Assembly (NCBI GenBank): GCA_002309415.1
Contig: DBXC01000001.1
Location: 1-6,498, forward strand
Length of the DNA stretch: 6,498 nucleotides
Direction: 5' to 3'
Origin: Dehalococcoidia bacterium UBA1222
Lineage (GTDB): Bacteria; Chloroflexota; Dehalococcoidia; Dehalococcoidales; UBA1222
The notes below the pieces were generated by a model. It did not search any database. It was not told the DNA's origin and was given only the letters and a program-made list of their open reading frames with translations. Each line of letters starts with the position of its first letter. Position 1 is the first letter of the stretch. Made by a program: the position numbers and the translations under genes. Below are positions 5,178 to 6,498 of the stretch, one piece after another.

Positions 5178-5651
5178 ATGGGTAGATTGACAGTTGACGA
5201 ATATTTTTTGAAGCTTGCGGCCGTCGCCGCCGAGAGATCGACCTGCCTCAGACATCATGTCGGTGCCGTCGCAGTAAAAAATAAACATATCATTTCTACT
5301 GGATATAACGGCGCCCCTGCAGGACTTAAAGATTGCTTAGAACTGGGTTGTCTTCGAGATGAATTGGGGATACCTTCCGGTACTCGTCATGAGATTTGCC
5401 GTGCTGTACATGCCGAGCAGAATGCCATTATTCAGGCATCACTTCATGGTGGCGACCTTGAAGGAGCTACGGTCTATTGCACGCATTCTCCCTGTGTACT
5501 CTGCGCCAAAATGCTTACCAATGCTAAGATAGCCAGGTTCGTGAGCTATGGCGCCTATGCCGATGATTCTTTCAAGAAGATGTTCGAAGAAGCAGGTATC
5601 AAATGTGATATTCTGCCTAAACCTGATGCTGAGATTACCTTTAAGCCTTAG
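5178..5651 (+). CDS. dCMP deaminase family protein (zinc-dependent deoxycytidylate deaminase, ComEB-like)
   Basis: 157 residues of the cytidine/deoxycytidylate deaminase fold. The catalytic zinc site is HAEQNAI at 78-84 (His78 ligand, Glu80 proton shuttle) with PCVLC at 105-109 (Cys106 and Cys109 ligands). STCLRHHVGAVAV at 21-33, STGYNGAPAG at 40-49 and GCLRDELGIPSGTRHEICRAVHAE at 57-80 are typical of dCMP deaminases rather than free cytidine deaminases. The GC-R and His/Cys positions may form a second structural zinc site, as in phage T4-type enzymes. The predicted reaction is dCMP to dUMP, feeding thymidylate synthesis. The ATG directly follows the kinase stop codon; GAGGAG at 5163-5168 is the ribosome binding site within the kinase gene. 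It is the last gene of the operon, and its TAG overlaps the stop of the convergent ABC ATPase. Late-competence ComEB is the same family, but no other competence gene is present. Confidence 0.93.
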   Translation: MGRLTVDEYFLKLAAVAAERSTCLRHHVGAVAVKNKHIISTGYNGAPAGLKDCLELGCLRDELGIPSGTRHEICRAVHAEQNAIIQASLHGGDLEGATVYCTHSPCVLCAKMLTNAKIARFVSYGAYADDSFKKMFEEAGIKCDILPKPDAEITFKP

Positions 5652-6406
5652 TCTTCACTGAACAGATTTCGGATACGTTTTTCTAGATCCAGCGCATTCT
5701 GGCTCATACGTGTGCGCGGGTACGGTTCGTTGACTGTGATTATCTCGCGTACAACAGTCGGTCGGTTTGATAAGACTATGATGCGGTCTGCGATATAAAT
5801 TGCTTCCTGCGGATCATGAGTTACCCACAACATGGTACGTTTGGTCTTTTCTTTCAGAGAAAGGATCTCGTCTTGAAGTTCTTCTTTAGTGTGTACATCG
5901 AGACCGGTAAGAGGCTCATCGAGGAGCAGGATGTCAGGGTCAGTTACTATTGCGCGGGCCAAAGCAACTCTCTGGCGCATACCGCCGGACAGTTCGTGCG
6001 AATAGTTTTCGGCAAAGCTTTCAAGACCGACAAGTTTTAAAGCCTGCATGCCCTTTTCTCTCTGTGCATCTGTTACTTTGTCCTGATTCAGTTCAAAGGG
6101 GATCAGGACGTTGTCGATAGTAGTTCTCCATGGCAAAAGACGAGGTTCCTGGAAGACGAGGCCCAGGTGCTGTTTATAATCATGCCCCTGGCTTGATGAG
6201 ACTCCGGATACAGTGACATTGCCATGCTGAGTGGCCGCCAAACCGGAAATCAGCCTCAATAATGTCGTTTTGCCACAACCGGACGGGCCGAGGATGCAGA
6301 CTGTCTCATTTTTCTTTACATCGAAAGAGATCTGTTCCAGTACTTTGAGTTTGCCGTATTCGAATGATACGTCGTCTATTTTTAGAATGACTTCACTGTT
6401 TTCCAT
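5648..6406 (-). CDS. ABC transporter ATP-binding protein, nitrate/sulfonate/taurine class (SsuB/TauB-like)
   Basis: 252 residues, a single complete ATPase domain that powers import as a dimer on the cytosolic face of the permease. In order: Walker A GPSGCGKTT at 40-48, Q-loop FQEPRLLPW at 85-93, signature LSGGMRQR at 139-146, Walker B ILLLDEP at 159-165, D-loop GLD at 168-170 and the switch His197 in WVTHD. The EPRLLPWRT segment is characteristic of the SsuB/TauB/NrtD/ThiZ group. The substrate could be a sulfonate, nitrate/cyanate, a thiamine pyrimidine precursor or similar, and cannot be separated by sequence reading. AAGGAAG (6418-6424) provides a ribosome binding site at a slightly long spacing. 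The start lies inside the end of the permease gene (25-base overlap). The substrate-binding protein gene is not in the window. The stop overlaps the dCMP deaminase stop by TTAG. Confidence 0.93.
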   Translation of the reverse strand: MENSEVILKIDDVSFEYGKLKVLEQISFDVKKNETVCILGPSGCGKTTLLRLISGLAATQHGNVTVSGVSSSQGHDYKQHLGLVFQEPRLLPWRTTIDNVLIPFELNQDKVTDAQREKGMQALKLVGLESFAENYSHELSGGMRQRVALARAIVTDPDILLLDEPLTGLDVHTKEELQDEILSLKEKTKRTMLWVTHDPQEAIYIADRIIVLSNRPTVVREIITVNEPYPRTRMSQNALDLEKRIRNLFSED

Positions 6407-6498
6407 TTTCGTACGAACTTCCTTTCGATGAAATTGAAGAATACTTTATCGAATATGACCAGTATGATCACAAAGAACATGGTCCAGGCGAAGACCTG
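6382..6498 (-). CDS. ABC transporter permease, C-terminal end (partial, truncated by window edge)
   Basis: On the minus strand a reading frame enters at the right edge and ends at TAA (6384-6382), giving 38 residues. They begin QVFAWTMFFVIILVIFDKVF, one hydrophobic membrane segment, and end in a basic tail FIERKFVRKWKTVKSF. This matches the usual end of SsuC/TauC-type permeases: a last transmembrane helix followed by a short positively charged cytosolic tail with ER...RKW. The frame overlaps the ATPase gene by 25 bases, which is typical of a permease-ATPase pair made together. Most of the protein lies outside the window. Confidence 0.8.
   Translation of the reverse strand, partial: QVFAWTMFFVIILVIFDKVFFNFIERKFVRKWKTVKSF

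Overview
The window is a compact bacterial chromosome segment of moderate G+C that carries almost wall-to-wall genes. RsmD, bacterial-type CoaD and an RluA-family pseudouridine synthase mark it as bacterial rather than archaeal. The corrin-ring methyltransferase suggests an anaerobe that makes cobamides. The CoaD-adjacent kinase is of a type I associate mainly with archaea and some anaerobic bacteria. I cannot fix the phylum from sequence alone; Dehalococcoidia-like Chloroflexota, Coriobacteriia and Clostridia-like Firmicutes all remain possible. No IS element, prophage, CRISPR array, tRNA or rRNA is visible.

Layout: (1) 1-821, plus strand: the tail of an unidentified upstream gene overlaps a divergent cobJ/cbiH-like methyltransferase. 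(2) 818-3451, minus strand: a 460-residue protein I do not recognise (2069-3451) ends at a clear intrinsic terminator (2019-2046). It is followed by a 394-residue RluA-family pseudouridine synthase (818-2002) with an N-terminal accessory domain. (3) 3452-3583: a divergent promoter region. Each side has a TATAAT box set in the same mirrored 11-bp sequence, and a 17-bp operator-like dyad lies between them. (4) 3584-5651, plus strand: a tight four-gene operon, rsmD, coaD, a CoaE/UPF0200-like P-loop kinase and a dCMP-deaminase-type enzyme, with junctions of ATGA overlap, 11-nt gap and zero gap. (5) 5648-6498, minus strand: an ABC transporter ATPase of the nitrate/sulfonate/taurine class, whose start overlaps the end of its permease gene. 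The permease runs off the right edge.

How the genes work together: the plus operon joins rRNA methylation (rsmD) to coenzyme A synthesis (coaD, possibly completed by the adjacent kinase) and to pyrimidine deoxynucleotide supply (dCMP to dUMP). The methyltransferase at the left edge belongs to corrin-ring synthesis. The ABC pair at the right edge imports a small anion or organosulfur/nitrogen compound of unknown identity.

The features most worth a second look are the orphan 460-residue protein with a Glu/Pro/Ala-rich linker, the CoaD-linked kinase, the mirrored divergent promoters with a possibly leaderless rsmD, and the two convergent gene pairs that share the same 4-base TTAG stop overlap. 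I see no clear evidence of a wholly new multi-gene system; most of the window is housekeeping.
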